Part shown: positions 1 through 7,566 of the stretch, piece by piece | Layout of the letters: the number at the start of each line of letters is the position of its first letter | Numbering within the stretch: position 1 is the first letter of the stretch | Assembly: GCA_015062085.1 (NCBI GenBank) | Contig: SUVI01000141.1 | Coordinates: 1 to 10,371, forward strand | From: Planctomycetaceae bacterium | GTDB lineage: Bacteria; Planctomycetota; Planctomycetia; Pirellulales; Thermoguttaceae | Reading direction: 5' to 3' | Length of the DNA stretch: 10,371 nucleotides | Translations under genes and position numbers: made by a program | Notes under the pieces: generated by a model | The model's input: the letters and a program-made list of their open reading frames with translations, nothing else | What the model was told of the DNA's origin: nothing | The model's database searches: none

Positions 1-47
1 GGTTTTCCGAGGGCCGTCAAATCGCAAAATTGCCGAAATTCTCTCTC

Positions 48-76
48 ATTTTACCATCCGCGCCCTGAAAAGTCAA
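48..76 (-). promoter_or_regulatory. Sigma-70-like promoter firing off the left edge
   Basis: On the minus strand TTGACT (76-71) is followed by exactly 17 bp and TAAAAT (53-48), with TGG before the -10, which makes it an extended -10. Transcription would start near 41 and run left out of the window, so a minus-strand gene probably begins just beyond base 1. The same TTGACT-17-TAAAAT arrangement occurs before the LarA-like gene and the prepilin-like gene. Confidence 0.65.
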
Positions 77-292
77 GCCCCGCACGGAGCAGGAAACGGA
101 AATTTGAAGGGAAACAGAAAAAAAGCGGAAAAGAACGGGATCCGCACAGAAACGTCAGAGGAAAGTTCCGTCTCGGCGAGCTTTGCGGAAACTCCGCGCC
201 CAGGCGTAAAGAGAGACCCGCACTGATTCTGAATTTCGCGTGAATTCCTTTTCGCGCAGAGGCGTAAAGGTCTCGCAGAGAACTCAGGGAAA

Positions 293-310
293 TGAAAGCT
301 CGTGCTTTCA
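293..310 (-). terminator. Weak hairpin after the DUF1559-like gene
   Basis: TGAAAGC and GCTTTCA form a perfect 7-bp stem with the loop TCGT. It lies 18 nt beyond the TGA stop of the minus-strand gene ending at 328. Only three T residues follow on the minus strand, so it is a weak intrinsic terminator at best. Confidence 0.35.
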
Positions 311-327
311 CATTTTGCGTTTTGGGT

Positions 328-1143
328 TCAGCGGAGGCCGAGACGTTCTTCAAGTTCCTCACGGTTCAGGACAAGAATGCCGTTTTCCCACGTTTCCAAA
401 ACGACGATGAAACGCTTTCGATAGTACGCGCGGAAACCTTTTGGGGCGTCCAGACCGTTTTTCTTCACGTCTTCCATCGAAATGTCATGCTCCGGGTCCA
501 TCCAGCAGCCGGGAACCGAGTCCGAGAGGAGGATCCGCGGTGCGCTCCCATTTTTTTGAAGATCCTTGACGGATGCGGACTCGCCGTTTTCCGGGAAAAG
601 CTCGTCCGGGCCGGTCACGACACAATACGAGGTCTCCGACAGCTTGGGCTGCGTCTCCAAACCATCCGCATGCTGCATTCCGTTTGTCCGGAAAAACGGG
701 CTCTGAAAAGGAGACGGCATCTGGTCATGAAACTGCCGGTTCCACGCACTGTCCCACGGTTCGGTGAGCCGGATCTTTTCGTAGAGATCCTTCTGTTCCA
801 TGTACGGCAGAATGTGCACGCGCCACGAGTGCGGGTAAATGCCGTTTTCATCCGGTCCGTTTCCCGTTCGGTGCGGGGGAAGCTGACCATCGTGTGCTGC
901 TGCGTAATACAAAAGCGCAAACTGAAGCTGCCTCAGATTATTCGAGTGCTGCCTATCGTAAACCGGTCCGCGGGAAAATGAAAAAGCGGGAAGCAGAAAA
1001 CCGAGCAGAAGGATCGTTGAGAAAAAAGCCTTTCCGATCCCGCTCAACAAAAGAGACCGATTCGGCCGAAAACAGGCGGCGATGAGCTGAAAAAAAGAGA
1101 AAAGTACCGACGCTAAGAGGGATGCCGCTGCAAGAAGAAGCAT
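328..1143 (-). CDS. DUF1559-like membrane-anchored protein (N-terminus in another frame)
   Basis: This open frame encodes 271 residues. Its first ~60 residues hold two hydrophobic segments, roughly 1-25 and 33-55. The rest resembles the DUF1559 core of planctomycetes: an S-N-N-L-R-Q-L start near residue 67, an LPPH segment, SWRVHILPYMEQ near residue 107, then LYEKI and EPWDS. Unlike the prepilin-like DUF1559 protein further right, it has no FTLVELL prepilin motif and no H-X9-DG tail, so it is probably held in the membrane by its N-terminal helices with the domain outside. Its role is unknown. The ATG at 1143 is probably not the real start. The minus-strand frame stays open upstream to about 1213, and a better start (ATG at 1297) lies one frame away, so the gene seems to carry a frameshift in one of two A7 tracts. 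DUF1559-type assignment is fairly sure; function is not. Confidence 0.72.
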   Translation of the reverse strand: MLLLAAASLLASVLFSFFQLIAACFRPNRSLLLSGIGKAFFSTILLLGFLLPAFSFSRGPVYDRQHSNNLRQLQFALLYYAAAHDGQLPPHRTGNGPDENGIYPHSWRVHILPYMEQKDLYEKIRLTEPWDSAWNRQFHDQMPSPFQSPFFRTNGMQHADGLETQPKLSETSYCVVTGPDELFPENGESASVKDLQKNGSAPRILLSDSVPGCWMDPEHDISMEDVKKNGLDAPKGFRAYYRKRFIVVLETWENGILVLNREELEERLGLR

Positions 1144-1162
1144 TCCGAGCAGGAGCTCCGAA

Positions 1163-1297
1163 TTAAAAAAACGGTCCCCAAATGTGTCGCCCAGCAGAAA
1201 AAAAGAGCAGCGCGTTCACGAACATGGAAATGAAGCAATAGTTTGCCGATCTCGCCATGAAACGTGCCGTGAACGTCGGTTTTTGAGTCTTTTTCAT
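1163..1297 (-). pseudogene. Out-of-frame N-terminal piece of the DUF1559-like gene
   Basis: Starting at ATG 1297, 44 codons run to a TAA at 1165-1163. The product begins MKKTQKPTFTARF and moves into a hydrophobic helix (YCFISMFVNALLFF). If one base is dropped from the A7 run at 1198-1204, or from that at 1165-1171, the frame joins the downstream open frame and gives a continuous protein of about 322 residues with three N-terminal membrane helices. A purine-rich stretch, AGAGAAAAAGAAG, precedes the ATG. This could be an assembly error, a real mutation, or slippage at the homopolymer. It could also be an independent tiny membrane peptide, which I think less likely. Confidence 0.55.
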
Positions 1298-1469
1298 CTT
1301 CTTTTTCTCTAAACACAGTGAAAAATAGGAATTTCGGCGAAAGGTCTCGCGTACGGTTCGCGTCTGCTCATCGTGACGTGACGCAATGCGAGGGAAAGCA
1401 TTTTGGAAACAGTTTCCCTCACAGATTTTTGCGCCAAAAACTTTTTGATGTTTTGAGCTTTGGAATGTC
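1298..1469. other. Intergenic, one inverted repeat, no gene seen
   Basis: This gap separates two minus-strand genes. It contains an inverted repeat, GAGGGAAA (1390-1397) with TTTCCCTC (1413-1420), enclosing a smaller palindrome, GGAAACAGTTTCC. On the plus strand it is followed by T5 at 1426-1430, but no plus-strand gene ends here. No clear promoter for the 1297 start was found. Confidence 0.4.
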
Positions 1470-2135
1470 TTATTCAGCGTCGCGGATCTGAATGTTGCGG
1501 AAATAGATGAACGACTGGCCGTGCTTGCCCTGGAAGCCGATGGAGCCTTTCGTCGGAATTTCAGCGAACGGTTTCGGAAGCCACGGCGGAATGACGGTGC
1601 CGTCCGGATTCGTTTTGCCGCTGGTCCATTTCGTCATGTCCATGTCGGTGACTTTCTCGCCGTTGACCGTGACTTGGATATTCCGGCCTTTGCAGACGAT
1701 GTGCATTGTGTTCCATTCGCCCGGTTTCTTTACGACCAGCTTGCTCGGAGCAAGGTGACCGTAGATCGCGCCGCAGTTCTGATGGACCGGTTTCGCGCCG
1801 TCGGCGATCGATTTGGAGTCGTCCTGGATCTGGATCTCAACGGAATTCGGGATCCAGTTCTGAATGTCGGTGCAGTAGACCACGACACCGGAGTTCGTCC
1901 CATTGTCGTTCTTGAATTCCAAGGAAAGCTCGAAATTTTCGTAGTCGCCGACCGACCAGATGGCCGAGTCCTGCGTCGCGCTCAGAACACCGTCCGCGTC
2001 AACGCTCCAGATCCCCGGAGTGTACTGCGCGTTCGAGAGATCCGCATTAAAAAGCGGTTTCCATTCACCGGCGTGGGAAACTGCGGAGACTGCAGAGACT
2101 GCAAGGATGGCAAGGGTAAGGAAAAAACGATTCAT
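1470..2135 (-). CDS. Secreted DUF1080 (3-keto-disaccharide hydrolase family) protein 1
   Basis: This gene encodes 221 residues. I chose the ATG at 2135 because AAAGGAAAC sits 6 nt before it and a signal peptide follows directly (residues 1 to about 22, cleaved after SHA). The frame could start 66 nt earlier, but that start lacks these features. The mature part is one DUF1080 domain (PF06439), a concanavalin-like beta sandwich: WKPLFN at the start, LSLEFKNDNGTNSGVVVYC in the middle, an EIQIQDD strand, GEWNTMHIVCKGRNIQVTVNG, and the closing GSIGFQGKHGQSFIYFRNIQIRD. Family members act on 3-keto sugars or bind glycans outside the cytoplasm; the substrate cannot be read here. It has its own promoter and is divergent from the LarA-like gene. 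Its closest relative in the window is the DUF1080 gene at 6803-7516, with matching promoter and leader. Confidence 0.88.
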   Translation of the reverse strand: MNRFFLTLAILAVSAVSAVSHAGEWKPLFNADLSNAQYTPGIWSVDADGVLSATQDSAIWSVGDYENFELSLEFKNDNGTNSGVVVYCTDIQNWIPNSVEIQIQDDSKSIADGAKPVHQNCGAIYGHLAPSKLVVKKPGEWNTMHIVCKGRNIQVTVNGEKVTDMDMTKWTSGKTNPDGTVIPPWLPKPFAEIPTKGSIGFQGKHGQSFIYFRNIQIRDAE

Positions 2136-2212
2136 GATCCGTTTCCTTTCTGTGAAGTCATGATGGATTGGAAATTTTGCGGTCAAAACCGTAAAATACA
2201 AACTCTACGCCG

Positions 2213-2241
2213 ATTATACAAAATTTTTCCATTTTCCGCAA
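2213..2241 (-). promoter_or_regulatory. Promoter of DUF1080 gene 1
   Basis: On the minus strand TTGCGG (2241-2236) is followed by a 17-bp AT-rich spacer and a perfect TATAAT (2218-2213). The predicted start site lies about 70 nt upstream of the ATG at 2135. The same -35 hexamer with the same spacing is found before the second DUF1080 gene. Confidence 0.7.
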
Positions 2242-2330
2242 GAGTGCCAAACCCATTTTTCCTTAAATTTTCAAATATTTCGTTTCTTATTGGCGCTCTT
2301 GCTGAATGGACTTTTTTGGGGATGTCCGGA

Positions 2331-2359
2331 TTGACTTTTTTTCCAAAATCTGGTAAAAT
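2331..2359 (+). promoter_or_regulatory. Promoter of the LarA-like gene
   Basis: TTGACT (2331-2336), a 17-bp spacer and TAAAAT (2354-2359), with TGG before the -10, make a near-consensus extended -10 promoter. The transcript would begin near 2366, giving a leader of about 80 nt. It is arranged back to back with the DUF1080 promoter. Confidence 0.75.
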
Positions 2360-2447
2360 GTCAGGATGGATGACGTCAGCAAATGGATGCAGACGCAAAA
2401 TTTAGGAAAAATTTTATCTTTGGGCCATAGCCGGCCCGATTTTGCCA

Positions 2448-3695
2448 ATGAACCTGAAACTAGTTTACGGGACCGCCTCGGAACTTACTCTGGATCTGGA
2501 AAGCACCGAGTCGGTCTACCTTCACGGGGCCGATCAGCCGGAAAATCTCAAGATCGAGGAACTTGAAGAGGCAGTTTGGAATGCGCTGGAGTCTCCGACG
2601 GAATTTCCTCCGTTTCGGGAATGCCTTTTCAGCGGCGACAAACTCGCGATCCCCGTTGCACCGGGAGTCCCGCACTTGGAGAGCATTCTGCGTGCCGTCT
2701 TGAAGTATTTTTTCAGTACACCGGAACTTCACCAGCCGGATCTTGTCACGATCCTGCGCACCGAGGAAGACGAAAAAGCTGCACCGATCACCCTGGACGC
2801 CATTCTGCCGAATGAAACCGTCCGCAGCCGGATCCGTCTTCAGACGCACAAACCGAAACAGCGCGAAGAAATGGCACTTTTGGGGGCCGTTGCTGCGACG
2901 AACGAGACGCTGGCGATCAGCAGAACGCTTTTCGATGCGGAATTCGTTCTGCCCATTGGTTTTTTTCAGTCGAAAGCGACCAAAGGTTACGCCGGGATCC
3001 ACACGGCAGTCTATCCGACGTTTTCCGACGCGGAAACACACAAACGGTATGCGGATTTCGGACCTGCGCTCCATGCGTCTGATCATGACCTGATGCACGA
3101 ACTCATGCACGAAATCACGGAAGCGACGCGGCAACTTGGCATTTTCGGTACACTTCAGGCCGTCCCGGGGATCTCGACTCCGGGCACCAGCCGGATCGCG
3201 CAGTTTTTGGCGGGAGATTTCCGTGAGGTCGAAAAGGATGGAAATTCCGCGTACCGAGACCATTGGACGCTTCTGGCAGAACGAAAACCGGATGCTGTTC
3301 TCGTGACCGTGACGGGCGAAGACTCGCGCTCATGGGACTGCGTTTTCCAGGCGCTCACCAATGCTGCCAATTCCGGTCTTCAGCCAAACGGCGTTCTCGC
3401 AGTCTGCTCCGATCTTTCCGGTGAACTGCCCCGCTCTCTTCAGATCTACCGCCAGGTCCAAGAGCCGGAACTCGCAGAAAAGTTCATTCGCCGGGAAAAT
3501 CTTCCGGACGCGCCGCTTGCCATTCCGGCGATCCAAACCATTTCAAAATTCCGCGTCTTTTTCCTTTCGCCGATGGACGGAGAAACCCTCGAAGAGCTCA
3601 ACATCACGCCGATCTCGGATCCTTCCGAACTGGAACGGCTCCTGACGCACTGCAGTTCGTGCATGATCCTGCCGGACGCACACCGTATCGTGTGA
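2448..3695 (+). CDS. LarA-like (DUF2088, lactate racemase N-terminal domain) protein
   Basis: This gene encodes about 415 cytoplasmic residues, with no signal peptide or membrane helix. ATG 2448 is the likely start; TTG 2442 is possible, the frame is closed upstream at 2405, and neither start has a good ribosome binding site. The layout follows the Lar_N family: GDKLAIPVAPGVPHLESIL near residue 65, then the ALLGAVAATNETLAISRTLF / AEFVLPIGF segment, then KGYAGIHTAVYP, which matches the family's GxSGGxKxxxPG loop. LarA itself racemises lactate with a nickel-pincer nucleotide, and relatives act on other 2-hydroxy acids. Here the usual Asp-x-x-Arg motif reads APGV, the GTHR motif is replaced by an ILRTEED context, and the loop Lys is His, so lactate racemase activity is doubtful. 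No larB, larC or larE is nearby. Family assignment is moderate; function is unknown. Confidence 0.68.
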   Translation: MNLKLVYGTASELTLDLESTESVYLHGADQPENLKIEELEEAVWNALESPTEFPPFRECLFSGDKLAIPVAPGVPHLESILRAVLKYFFSTPELHQPDLVTILRTEEDEKAAPITLDAILPNETVRSRIRLQTHKPKQREEMALLGAVAATNETLAISRTLFDAEFVLPIGFFQSKATKGYAGIHTAVYPTFSDAETHKRYADFGPALHASDHDLMHELMHEITEATRQLGIFGTLQAVPGISTPGTSRIAQFLAGDFREVEKDGNSAYRDHWTLLAERKPDAVLVTVTGEDSRSWDCVFQALTNAANSGLQPNGVLAVCSDLSGELPRSLQIYRQVQEPELAEKFIRRENLPDAPLAIPAIQTISKFRVFFLSPMDGETLEELNITPISDPSELERLLTHCSSCMILPDAHRIV

Positions 3696-3749
3696 GCACG
3701 CCCGGACTTTGGCGTCTCTCCCCTAATTTGCACAGGAATTTACTTAAAA

Positions 3750-3817
3750 CGGCTCTTCCGGCAGTTTCAGCACTCAAAGACACTGTTTTTAACCGCTGAA
3801 CACTGTCGGAAAAGCCG
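3750..3817. terminator. Long hairpin between convergent genes
   Basis: The arms 3750-3765 and 3802-3817 pair over 16 positions with two wobble or mismatch pairs. An inner stem, TTCAGC (3766-3771) with GCTGAA (3795-3800), continues it with one bulged base, leaving a 23-nt loop. It lies between the LarA-like gene and the convergent sialidase-like gene. On the minus strand the stem is followed by GTTTTAAG, a short T run that would suit a terminator for the sialidase operon. On the plus strand there is no T run, so a bidirectional role is uncertain. Confidence 0.5.
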
Positions 3818-3854
3818 CAGGAACACACAAAATGCGCCGAGGAAACGCCGAACA

Positions 3855-5459
3855 CTAGAAAATCAGGACTCCCCATTTGGGCAGCTCGATCTTCTCGCCT
3901 TTTTCCATCTTTTTCTGAAAGAGCGTCACGGCATCATTGGGACTCCAGCCGAAAAGGATGAATTCCGGTTGCGCGACCTTCTGAAATCCCGCTTTTTCAA
4001 GCGTTTCGACGGCAGAATCCCGGTTTCGTTTCACCGTCGGCGTGAGAGCGTAGACCATTCCAGGCTCTTCGCAGACGGCAGAAGTCGAATCGATCGGCGA
4101 AAAGATGAAACGGCGTCCTTTCAGCCAGTCGGGAATTTCATTGAACACGTAGTCGCGATTCCTGAAGATCGGCTGTGCAGTTTCGATCTCGCGGACCTCA
4201 TCCTGTTCGCAGACCGGCTTCAAAATGCCGCGCGGATCCATAAGAAACGGTTTTCCGTCTTCATTTTTTTCCAACTTCACGTTCGCTCGAGCTGCCGCGG
4301 AGGTCCGTCCCGTCGCTTTGTTGACGATGACTCGGAGCTGACTGTTCGGCGACACGAGCTTTCCGGCCAAAATGTCCGCTTCGGTGATCCGCACGGCATA
4401 GATCTCCATCGCACTGGTCCGCGAGTAATCGTACGTCAGGTAGATCATCCCATTGGGCGTCTGATCTCCGTCCGGATACGAGACCCCGTGCCGTTCGTCC
4501 AGAAGCAGACCGCCTTCCCACGTCTTTCCGTCATCCTTGGAAAGAAACGCCGTCATGCGCGAGCGTCCCACATCCTGATCGATCGGTCCATTTTTGACCA
4601 GAATGAGATTTCCGCTCTGGAGCCGGCGCAGGAAAAAGCGCGACGAGGTGTGCCGAATGACAGACTCTTTGAGATCCGTCCACGTTTTCCCGCCGTCTTC
4701 GGAGTAAAAGTCTCCGATCCCGCGATTCGTGCGATTCATGATCCAGAACCGGCCATCATTCAGCTCAACGATAGAATGTTCGTCAAAAAGCGCAAATTCC
4801 GGCGGAGTGTATCCGCGCCCGAGTTTCGTCCAGCTCTTTCCCTCATCTTCCGAGACGACGAACCATGCGCCGGCCGGTCCGTTTGGAGAGCGGTCAAGAT
4901 CCGGGTCCCCAGCCCACGGAAGATTCCAGACGGAAACGGGGAGGATCCAGCGTCCTTTCGAGTCCGCGATCGGTTTGTTCATCATGATGCCTTCCGTCAC
5001 GAAACGCGGTGCGCTCCACGTCGGTTTTTCCGATCCCGGGTCTGCCGTACTGATGCACCAGAGATCCGCTGGTCCGTCATGACCGGGACGCTGCGACCAG
5101 AAAAGGTAGAGTTTTCCGTCCGGTGCGAACCAAAGCGACGGATCGTACTGGCGCGGTTCTCCCGGCTGGTCGAGACAGAAAAGCGGTTTCGACCATGTTT
5201 TCCCGCCGTCGCGGCTTCGGGCAAGTACGACGTAATTGTCGCGGTCTTCCGTTACGCCGCCCGTGTACCACGTCACCCAAATGTCCCGCTCACTCGTCAC
5301 GGCAAGACTGGAGATCCCCTGAAATTGGCGGTACTCGTCACCGTATTCCTCCGGAAGCGGTTCCAAAAAGACCGGCGGGACCAGTTCCCCGGCTCGCAAT
5401 GACGCAGAAGTGAGAAAAAGCATGAAAAATGCGAACCATTTTTTGAACCGTTTCTTCAT
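3855..5459 (-). CDS. Secreted sialidase-like BNR/Asp-box protein
   Basis: This gene encodes 534 residues. AAAGGAG lies 9 nt before the ATG, and a signal peptide covers residues 1 to about 23 (cleaved after LRA). A six-bladed sialidase-type propeller follows with four Asp boxes: SRDGGKTW (~82), SEDEGKSW (~203), SEDGGKTW (~253) and SKDDGKTW (~307). DEHSIVELNDGRFWIMNRT (~226-244) holds the conserved Glu and Arg of this group, and SYPDGDQTPNG plus the LTYDYSR segment would supply the late catalytic Tyr/Arg region. The last ~100 residues form a separate alpha/beta domain seen in planctomycete sialidase-like proteins. Sialidases release sialic acid from host glycans, but members of this branch may cut other sugars, so substrate is open. 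It follows the prepilin-like gene by 48 nt on the same strand with no terminator between them, so the two are probably co-transcribed. Confidence 0.85.
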   Translation of the reverse strand: MKKRFKKWFAFFMLFLTSASLRAGELVPPVFLEPLPEEYGDEYRQFQGISSLAVTSERDIWVTWYTGGVTEDRDNYVVLARSRDGGKTWSKPLFCLDQPGEPRQYDPSLWFAPDGKLYLFWSQRPGHDGPADLWCISTADPGSEKPTWSAPRFVTEGIMMNKPIADSKGRWILPVSVWNLPWAGDPDLDRSPNGPAGAWFVVSEDEGKSWTKLGRGYTPPEFALFDEHSIVELNDGRFWIMNRTNRGIGDFYSEDGGKTWTDLKESVIRHTSSRFFLRRLQSGNLILVKNGPIDQDVGRSRMTAFLSKDDGKTWEGGLLLDERHGVSYPDGDQTPNGMIYLTYDYSRTSAMEIYAVRITEADILAGKLVSPNSQLRVIVNKATGRTSAAARANVKLEKNEDGKPFLMDPRGILKPVCEQDEVREIETAQPIFRNRDYVFNEIPDWLKGRRFIFSPIDSTSAVCEEPGMVYALTPTVKRNRDSAVETLEKAGFQKVAQPEFILFGWSPNDAVTLFQKKMEKGEKIELPKWGVLIF

Positions 5460-5507
5460 GGTCGGGACTCCTTTAAAATACAGTGTTTGTAAAACGCTAC
5501 GTTTACC

Positions 5508-6521
5508 CTAATTCTCCAACACCGCCGCTTTGCCGTCCGATTTGTTGGCAAGAAGCCGGTGGGTCTCCGCGTCGATCGAGTAACTGACGCGCTGCGTGGA
5601 ACCGTCACACATCGTCATGCCGAACGTGCCCGCATGAGCACTTCCAAATATACTGTGATTCGCGACTCCCATTCGGTCCTGTGCCGGCTGAGAATTTCCG
5701 GAGCGGATGATGTCTTCGTCGTTTCCGCAATAGACGACAATGTCGTCACCGCCGTCTTTTCCCGTCTCATAGTCGTTCGAGTTCAAATATTTCTCGCCGA
5801 CTAGGTACGTATTGCTGCTTCCGTCGCGGATCTGCCCAAACGTTACCACACTCTTGAAAAACGTGACGCCGGAGCACGTGATCGACTTCAGTTTCGTGCG
5901 CCCGTCCGCGATCGTTGAGGGAGACGTGCCGTATCCGGCGGAGTTCCAGTTTCCGTTGGAGGTATCGCCGCCGTTGCCGCAGTAATCCAGTTTGCCGGTC
6001 ATCGTGCAGGGGGTCGTGTTGATGAGTTTGGCGCCAAGGGCATACGGGTACGTTTTCGCTGCTCGCCGTGACGGGCAGTTAAAGACGCCGACGACCGATT
6101 CCGCTCGCGTTTTCGCACCGTCTTTCTGCGTCTGATCCGTCTCCGTCGTGCCGTTCATCCCAAGCTGCCAAACTGCCGTCTGCTCCATGTACGGCAAGAT
6201 CGAGTACGCCCACCCGCCCGGCTGATCCGCACCGAAACCTTGGTCCGCGTCCCCGACCCAGTAGCCGTCCCAACCGCCGCTCGGGAATGTCTTCACCGTC
6301 GATTCATGATTCAAGGATGCGATCCCCATTTGCTTCAGATTGTTCGAACACTGCATTTGCCGCGCCGCCTCACGAGCTTGCTGGACGGCCGGAAGTAAAA
6401 GTCCTACGAGCATACCGATGATCGCGATGACGACAAGAAGTTCCACGAGCGTGAAACCATGACTCAAAACTCGGGGGTTACGAGGCAATTTCGCGGATGG
6501 GAATGTGCTGAAAAAAAGCAT
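5508..6521 (-). CDS. DUF1559 prepilin-like protein with H-X9-DG tail
   Basis: This gene encodes 337 residues from ATG 6521, chosen because AGGAAAG lies 9 nt before it; the frame continues upstream but without such a site. A short basic leader ends SHG and is followed by [20 protein letters not shown], a class III prepilin signal with the Glu at +5 and the membrane helix of type IV pilins. After it comes [20 protein letters not shown], then the DUF1559 domain with [11 protein letters not shown], and near the C-terminus [14 protein letters not shown], a clean H-X9-DG motif. Such proteins are present in many copies in planctomycetes and are thought to be exported pseudopilin-like surface or periplasmic proteins; the exact role is not known. 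It has its own promoter and leads a likely two-gene unit with the sialidase-like gene. Confidence 0.9.
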   Translation of the reverse strand: MLFFSTFPSAKLPRNPRVLSHGFTLVELLVVIAIIGMLVGLLLPAVQQAREAARQMQCSNNLKQMGIASLNHESTVKTFPSGGWDGYWVGDADQGFGADQPGGWAYSILPYMEQTAVWQLGMNGTTETDQTQKDGAKTRAESVVGVFNCPSRRAAKTYPYALGAKLINTTPCTMTGKLDYCGNGGDTSNGNWNSAGYGTSPSTIADGRTKLKSITCSGVTFFKSVVTFGQIRDGSSNTYLVGEKYLNSNDYETGKDGGDDIVVYCGNDEDIIRSGNSQPAQDRMGVANHSIFGSAHAGTFGMTMCDGSTQRVSYSIDAETHRLLANKSDGKAAVLEN

Positions 6522-6647
6522 GACGGCGACCTTTCCTGATACGGATATGAAACGGAAAAATAAATGGGAAACCATTTCAGTTCATTTTCCTCACGAAGCT
6601 GCACCTGAAACACACGGCGCTAATGTGCAGTTTCCTTTCTTTCCATG

Positions 6648-6676
6648 ATTTTAACAGACAGAAAAGAGAAAGTCAA
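6648..6676 (-). promoter_or_regulatory. Promoter of the prepilin-like/sialidase unit
   Basis: On the minus strand TTGACT (6676-6671), a 17-bp spacer and TAAAAT (6653-6648), with TGT before the -10, match the other TTGACT promoters of the window. The leader to the ATG at 6521 would be about 120 nt. It contains a short CTGCAC/GTGCAG inverted repeat (6599-6604, 6625-6630) that could form a stem. Confidence 0.72.
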
Positions 6677-6747
6677 GCCGTTCCCAAAGAAAAAAGTACC
6701 TATTCCGGTCAAATTTCAGAAATTTGTCTCTGAGACTCTAAAAGCGC

Positions 6748-6784
6748 TTCGATCCTGAATTTCCAAATGACCTTCAGGATCGAA
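6748..6784 (-). terminator. Intrinsic terminator of DUF1080 gene 2
   Basis: A perfect 12-bp inverted repeat, TTCGATCCTGAA with TTCAGGATCGAA, encloses a 13-nt loop, 18 nt beyond the stop codon of the gene ending at 6803. On the minus strand the stem is followed by GCGCTTTTAG, so the T run is short and set off by four bases. It isolates this gene from the prepilin-like promoter at 6676. Confidence 0.65.
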
Positions 6785-6802
6785 ATTGCTGTGTGAGGAG
6801 CG

Positions 6803-7516
6803 TTAGTTCAATTTTTTCAGGAAAATGTTCTTGAACTGAACTTTCATAGGCGGGCCGGGATGGAGCTGGAAACCGATCAGACCGCTGAAACGCGCAATAT
6901 CGTCTTCGTCGATCAGCTCGGAAACTTTGTGACCGTTGATGTACTGCGAGAGAACGTTCCCTTTCGCGACGATCCGGTACGTATTCCACCCGTTGACGTT
7001 GATGTGGGAAAGAAGCTCGTTGGAGTCGCCCACTTTTCCGGTCACGACAGGTTTGCCGTCCGTTCCGATGGTGGTCTGCTGACCGCGTTCGCAGAGAATG
7101 GCGCGGAAATTCTCTCCGTAAACGATCCCCATGTACCGCGGCCCTGCGATGTCGGCCTGGTAGCCGTTCAGACCCCAAGGAAGTGCGGGATTGCGGACCG
7201 CGCGGTACTGAATGCCCGAATTGCACGCAAGAAGACAGAAATCGGCCTGAAGTTCAAAATCCGCGACTTCCCCGTTTTCCCAGATGAGAAATTGACTGTG
7301 CCGACACGGTTTCTCTGCCGTTGTGACGCCGGTCAGGCATCCGTCTTCCACCGACCAGTGATCCGGATCACCGTCCCAGCCCTCAAGCGTTTTGCCGTCA
7401 AACAGCGAAACGAAACCCTCGGGGACCGGTTTATCTGCAGGAATGCCATCTGCTGCCAATACCGTACCGCAAGCAAGGACGGACAGACTCAAAAAGAGTG
7501 CGAAAAAAGATTTCAT
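6803..7516 (-). CDS. Secreted DUF1080 (3-keto-disaccharide hydrolase family) protein 2
   Basis: This gene encodes 237 residues from ATG 7516, with AAAGGAAAA 6 nt before it. A signal peptide covers residues 1 to about 22 (cleaved near VLAA). The single DUF1080 domain opens with GFVSLFDGKTLEGWDGD and WSVEDGCLTG, followed by FLIWENGEVADFELQADF, the SGIQYRA strand, GYQADI, NGWNTYRIVAKGN, and ends LIGFQLHPGPPMKVQFKNIFLKKL. This is a fuller match to the family than gene 1, including the typical FDGKTLxGW opening. The expected role is hydrolysis or binding of 3-keto sugar derivatives outside the cytoplasm; the substrate is not evident. It has its own promoter, is divergent from the broken LRR gene and ends at a strong hairpin, so it is probably a single-gene unit. 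Confidence 0.9.
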   Translation of the reverse strand: MKSFFALFLSLSVLACGTVLAADGIPADKPVPEGFVSLFDGKTLEGWDGDPDHWSVEDGCLTGVTTAEKPCRHSQFLIWENGEVADFELQADFCLLACNSGIQYRAVRNPALPWGLNGYQADIAGPRYMGIVYGENFRAILCERGQQTTIGTDGKPVVTGKVGDSNELLSHINVNGWNTYRIVAKGNVLSQYINGHKVSELIDEDDIARFSGLIGFQLHPGPPMKVQFKNIFLKKLN

Positions 7517-7566
7517 GATTTTTTCCTTTCTTGAAATGAAAAAGGCGGGTAATTTAAAACGATTCC

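Larger units (their letters stand above)
1..327. other. Intergenic region at left edge, no gene seen
   Basis: I find no convincing coding sequence here. Open frames exist on the minus strand but their translations are rich in Arg, Ser and Phe without any recognisable domain. The stretch holds a minus-strand promoter near its left end and a small hairpin just past the end of the neighbouring minus-strand gene. The ten-base string AGGCGTAAAG occurs twice, near 205 and 260; I see no function for it. Confidence 0.6.

Noticed and set aside
292..981. A 229-residue plus-strand frame opposite the DUF1559-like gene
   Set aside because: It has no recognisable domain and no ribosome binding site, and the opposite strand carries the DUF1559 motifs.
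1390..1420. Plus-strand intrinsic terminator (8-bp stem followed later by T5)
   Set aside because: No plus-strand gene ends upstream, and the T run is six bases away from the stem. I list it only as an inverted repeat.
3969..5402. A 477-residue frame opposite the sialidase-like gene
   Set aside because: It is antisense to a well-supported gene with signal peptide and Asp boxes, has no domain, and is an effect of codon bias.
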